Assembly (NCBI GenBank): GCA_964560875.1
Contig: CAZLMW010000025.1
Location: forward strand, 12,857-76,856
Reading direction: 5' to 3'
Length of the DNA stretch: 64,000 bases
DNA from: CAZLMW01 sp964560875
GTDB taxonomy: Bacteria > Myxococcota_A > UBA9042
The notes under the pieces were generated by a model that was given only the letters and a program-made list of their open reading frames with translations, made no database searches and was not told the origin of the DNA. Positions within the stretch are counted from its first letter, which is position 1. Each line of letters opens with the position of its first letter. Shown here piece by piece: positions 61,380 to 64,000 of the stretch. A program made the position numbers and the translations under genes.

Positions 61380-62362
61380 GTGCCGCTCGCCCGAGGGCGT
61401 TCCCGATCCCAGCGCTGCTCAACGTGGGCATCCTCGCGGCCGCAACAGCTGCTTGTATCGGCTTGCTGTGGCTCGCATCCCACGACGTTCGGCCGGCTGT
61501 GGTCACGGTCGCCGCGGTCGCTTTCTCCTTCACCGCCAACACCCTGTTTTCGTTGCTACACGAAGCCGTGCACGGGGTCTTTCATCCGGATCCGGCAATC
61601 AATCGCTGGGCCGGCCGATGGGCTGCATCGTTCTTTCCGACTTCGTTCGGGTTGCAGCGCGGCATGCACCTTGTTCATCACCGCAACAACCGCGGCGAAA
61701 CCGAGCGCTTCGACTACATCAGCCCGGGCGACGTCGCGTGGCTGAGGTACGCCCAGTGGTACTCAATCCTGACCGGCCTGTACTGGGTGATTTCCGTGGC
61801 GGGGGTGGCGATCTATTTCGTGACTCCAGCCGGCGTCCGCAACAAGACAATGGGCGCCTCAACCTGGCGCCGCACGGATTCGCGGGTCGCGACGCAAACC
61901 GCTTCCCGCGAATACCTCGCCGTTTTCGACGACCTCGACCCGGTGACGACGCGTCTTGAGGTCCTCGGAGCCATCGGGCTGCACGCCGCGTTGTTCCTTG
62001 GATTCGACCTGACTGTCGCCGGCTGGGCCGCGTGCTATGGCGCGTTCGGCTTGCATTGGTCGTCGCTGCAATACGCCGACCACGCCTTTTCACCGCTCCA
62101 TCGCACCGACGGTGCTTGGGACCTGGACGTCAACCCGATCAGCCGCGCGTTCTTCCTCAACTACCACGACCACCGCGCCCATCATCGCAACCCGCGGGCA
62201 CCGTGGATCCACTTGCCGGATCTCGTGGACCAAAAGGCGGAGCGGCCAACGTTTTTTGGCGTGTGGCGGTCGATGTGGGCGGGACCACGTCCTTTGCCAG
62301 CGGAGGCGCGGGGCATTGCAGATGCCCCAACAGGAGCGACGACGCCGGATGCGCCGGCATGA
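61376..62362 (+). CDS. membrane fatty-acid desaturase/hydroxylase-family enzyme
   Basis: A 328-residue integral membrane di-iron enzyme. Histidine boxes are HEAVH (62-66), HLVHH (98-102) and HDHRAHH (about 262-268), the three-box pattern of FA_desaturase (PF00487). Four to six helices surround them (LLNVGILAAATAACIGLLWL, TLFSLL). Family members insert double bonds or hydroxyl/keto groups into acyl chains, carotenoids or sterol-like lipids. The ATG is fused to the previous stop (ATGA), and its own stop is fused to the next start. Substrate inferred only from its neighbours. Confidence 0.88.
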   Translation: MSAARPRAFPIPALLNVGILAAATAACIGLLWLASHDVRPAVVTVAAVAFSFTANTLFSLLHEAVHGVFHPDPAINRWAGRWAASFFPTSFGLQRGMHLVHHRNNRGETERFDYISPGDVAWLRYAQWYSILTGLYWVISVAGVAIYFVTPAGVRNKTMGASTWRRTDSRVATQTASREYLAVFDDLDPVTTRLEVLGAIGLHAALFLGFDLTVAGWAACYGAFGLHWSSLQYADHAFSPLHRTDGAWDLDVNPISRAFFLNYHDHRAHHRNPRAPWIHLPDLVDQKAERPTFFGVWRSMWAGPRPLPAEARGIADAPTGATTPDAPA

Positions 62363-63873
62363 GCAAACGATCTCCGGAGCCCCTCCTCGCTTTGCCGCGC
62401 GGCGATGACGCCCTGAACGTCTACGGCTTCACCGTTGCTTTCATGATCTTTTTCCTGGCGCTGTACGGCGGCGCGAGTTTCGTCTCGGGCTTTGTGCCGT
62501 GGCGGATTCACGTCGATTTTCCTTTCGAGGCGTCGATTCCGTTCGTCCCGGCAGCGTCGATGGTCTACCTCACGATGAACTTGCTGGTGGGCCTCGCTCC
62601 TTTCGTCTTGCGAACGGCGGACCGCATGTGGCCGATGTTCGCGAGCCTCTGCGCTCAGACTGCAGCTGCGGTGGTCGTATTCGTCCTGCTGCCGGTGGAA
62701 ACGAGCTTTGCGGTGCGTGTTGTTGAAGGAACACACGCGGCCGCGTTCTCGCTGGCCGATTTCCTGAACATGGAGCGCAACTTCCTGCCGTCTTTGCACG
62801 TCGGCTACGCCGTCACGGCCGCCTTGGCGTACAGCGAAGGACGCGGCTCGGTAGTTCGGTTGCCGTTATTGGCGTGGGCCGCAGCGATCGGCGCGAGCAC
62901 CATGCTGATCCACGAACACCACCTCCTCGACGTCATCGCCGGCGCCGCGCTTGCAGTGGTTTCTTTCCGCTGGATCGGCGCTTGGGCTCGGCAGCCGCGC
63001 GTGCTGCACATGCTCCGCGTCGACCTGCTCTGTCTGCACAACAGCGTCGCATTCGCGCGTCGACACAGGCGCTATGGATTCATCGCGGCCGCCCTTGCTT
63101 GGCAGTGCCTCCCGCGGTGGCGATCACGGCGCGTCCTACGCACCGGATTCTGTTTCCTCCAAGCGGTCGACGATGTATTGGACGGGGACCGGACAGCCGT
63201 CAGCGAACCCCTTGAGCTGGTCGATGAGTGGCTCGCTCAAATCCGGACCGGCCACTTCGACGACTCGGACATGTCCCAGCTCGCCGCGGCCTTTTGCGAG
63301 GATATGAAGGAAGCTGGCGGCAAGGCCGCGATCGAGATGGCCATCGAGCTGATCGAGGTCATGCAAAAAGACCGGCGACGGGTTCTCGAGCGCCGGCTGT
63401 TGACCGCCGACGAGCTCCTCGCGCAACACCGCAAGACGTTCCGCCACAGCGTGGACCTGATGCTGATCGGAGGCGGCATGGACGCGCGGTCCAAGGACGT
63501 GCCCGCGCTGATCGACGGCTTCGGATGGTGCTCGACGGTGCGCGACCTGGATGACGACCTCGGCCATGGGCTGTGCAACATCCCGCGTAATGTGGTGCTG
63601 GAGGCCTGCGGGGGCGGGAACGAAAGCGGCTTGGGTGACGGTGCGGAGGCGGTGATTTCGACCGCGCTGTTGGAGACCGAGCCGGTCAAGCGCTGGCTGA
63701 AAGACGAGCACGCGCGCGCTGTTGTGACGCTGGACGAGGCGGATCGCGAGGTCGCGGCGCTTGGTGACCGGTCCGGGCACAAGGTGCTGAGGATGTTCGC
63801 GCGGTCGATCCGCAGCTACGTCGACCATCGCCTCGCGCGGCGCTTCCCGCACCTTGCGGCCCGCGCGCTGTGA
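62359..63873 (+). CDS. PAP2 phosphatase fused to squalene/phytoene-synthase-like domain
   Basis: A 504-residue fusion protein. Residues 20-215 are a six-helix PAP2-type phosphatase with NFLPSLHVGY (His147) and IHEHHLLDVIAG (His187/188, Asp191), like the PSLH subgroup. Residues 230-500 are a class-I head-to-head prenyl synthase. The first Asp motif is QAVDDVLDGD (271-277) and the second is VRDLDDDLGHGLCNIP (394-409), matching the paired Asp-rich motifs of squalene and phytoene synthases. It starts on an ATGA overlap, ATG 62359. One chain could thus make a prenyl product and dephosphorylate prenyl diphosphates. The closest named enzyme is unknown to me. After it, 63874-64000 shows nothing recognisable. 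Confidence 0.85.
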   Translation: MSKRSPEPLLALPRGDDALNVYGFTVAFMIFFLALYGGASFVSGFVPWRIHVDFPFEASIPFVPAASMVYLTMNLLVGLAPFVLRTADRMWPMFASLCAQTAAAVVVFVLLPVETSFAVRVVEGTHAAAFSLADFLNMERNFLPSLHVGYAVTAALAYSEGRGSVVRLPLLAWAAAIGASTMLIHEHHLLDVIAGAALAVVSFRWIGAWARQPRVLHMLRVDLLCLHNSVAFARRHRRYGFIAAALAWQCLPRWRSRRVLRTGFCFLQAVDDVLDGDRTAVSEPLELVDEWLAQIRTGHFDDSDMSQLAAAFCEDMKEAGGKAAIEMAIELIEVMQKDRRRVLERRLLTADELLAQHRKTFRHSVDLMLIGGGMDARSKDVPALIDGFGWCSTVRDLDDDLGHGLCNIPRNVVLEACGGGNESGLGDGAEAVISTALLETEPVKRWLKDEHARAVVTLDEADREVAALGDRSGHKVLRMFARSIRSYVDHRLARRFPHLAARAL

Positions 63874-64000
63874 GGACGGCGCGGAAATCCCAGGCCTATC
63901 TCTGCGCGGGGGAAGCGCTCTTACCTGCCGGACGCAACGCCCCATCCCTCCGGGATCCTCCACAGGGATTCGTGACCCCGAGAGACCCGTCGCTGGTTCC

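Noticed and set aside
63874..64000. Possible start of another gene at the right edge
   Set aside because: No start codon with a ribosome-binding site or a recognisable protein can be supported in the last 127 bases.

Overview
The window is high-GC, densely coded DNA from what looks like a member of the Myxococcota or a close relative (the former Deltaproteobacteria). This rests on gene content, not on a marker gene. It shows MopE-type CDGxDNDCDG metal-binding-like repeats, a MYXO-CTERM-like C-terminal anchor, FG-GAP and beta-propeller surface proteins, many lipoproteins, a kinase-derived multidomain regulator and frequent GTG/TTG starts. No tRNA, rRNA, CRISPR array, prophage or intact insertion sequence was seen. 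I support 46 protein genes (the first is cut by the window edge), one gene relic and several regulatory or hairpin elements. Most start codons were re-chosen from ribosome-binding sites and signal peptides.

Layout. 1-2045: a truncated PKD-like protein and a beta-propeller lipoprotein. 2196-8826: a membrane-bound Pls/PosA-type single-module NRPS with a lysine-like adenylation code, followed by an outer-membrane-barrel-like protein, a small phytochelatin-synthase-like protease and a DsbD-alpha-like protein. 8866-12582: EamA transporter, tandem thioredoxin-fold protein, DNA polymerase III delta (holA). 12587-20679: two very large, divergently transcribed secreted proteins (FG-GAP/MYXO-CTERM and MopE-repeat lipoprotein). 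20922-24734: uridine kinase, alpha/beta hydrolase, AmpG-like transporter, SGNH hydrolase. 24887-28312: a pseudokinase joined to a STAND-type ATPase and TPR-like repeats.

28319-34480 is a five-gene leftward operon (carotenoid oxygenase, RND exporter, TetR, YhhQ, phytochelatin-synthase-like lipoprotein), with a second TetR gene reading away from it. 35336-38977 holds a pyroglutamyl peptidase, a radical SAM enzyme and a UbiU/UbiV-like U32 pair. 39140-43298: hotdog thioesterase, a DprE2/DprE1-like pair and a lipoprotein made of 27-residue Cys repeats. 43353-52575: an unknown protein, a membrane-fused spermidine-synthase-like protein, a lytic transglycosylase, a receiver-like protein with a regular RRxS tail, and an LTA-synthase-type sulfatase.

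52576-53070 contains a wrecked cstA gene. 53071-56465: HAD phosphatase, asparaginase, crotonase-family enzyme, class II glutamine amidotransferase. 56708-60311: a double-PLAT protein with a ruined metzincin site, a cytochrome P460 lipoprotein, a Fur-box-controlled TonB and an anchored SnoaL-like protein. 60453-63873 is a tightly coupled three-gene operon (Rieske oxygenase, fatty-acid-desaturase/hydroxylase, PAP2-squalene/phytoene synthase fusion) that reads like a compact isoprenoid-lipid pathway.

The strongest candidates for new biology are the lysine-type Pls synthetase with its neighbours, the pseudokinase-STAND protein, the RRxS-tailed protein, and the Rieske-desaturase-PAP2/prenyl-synthase operon.
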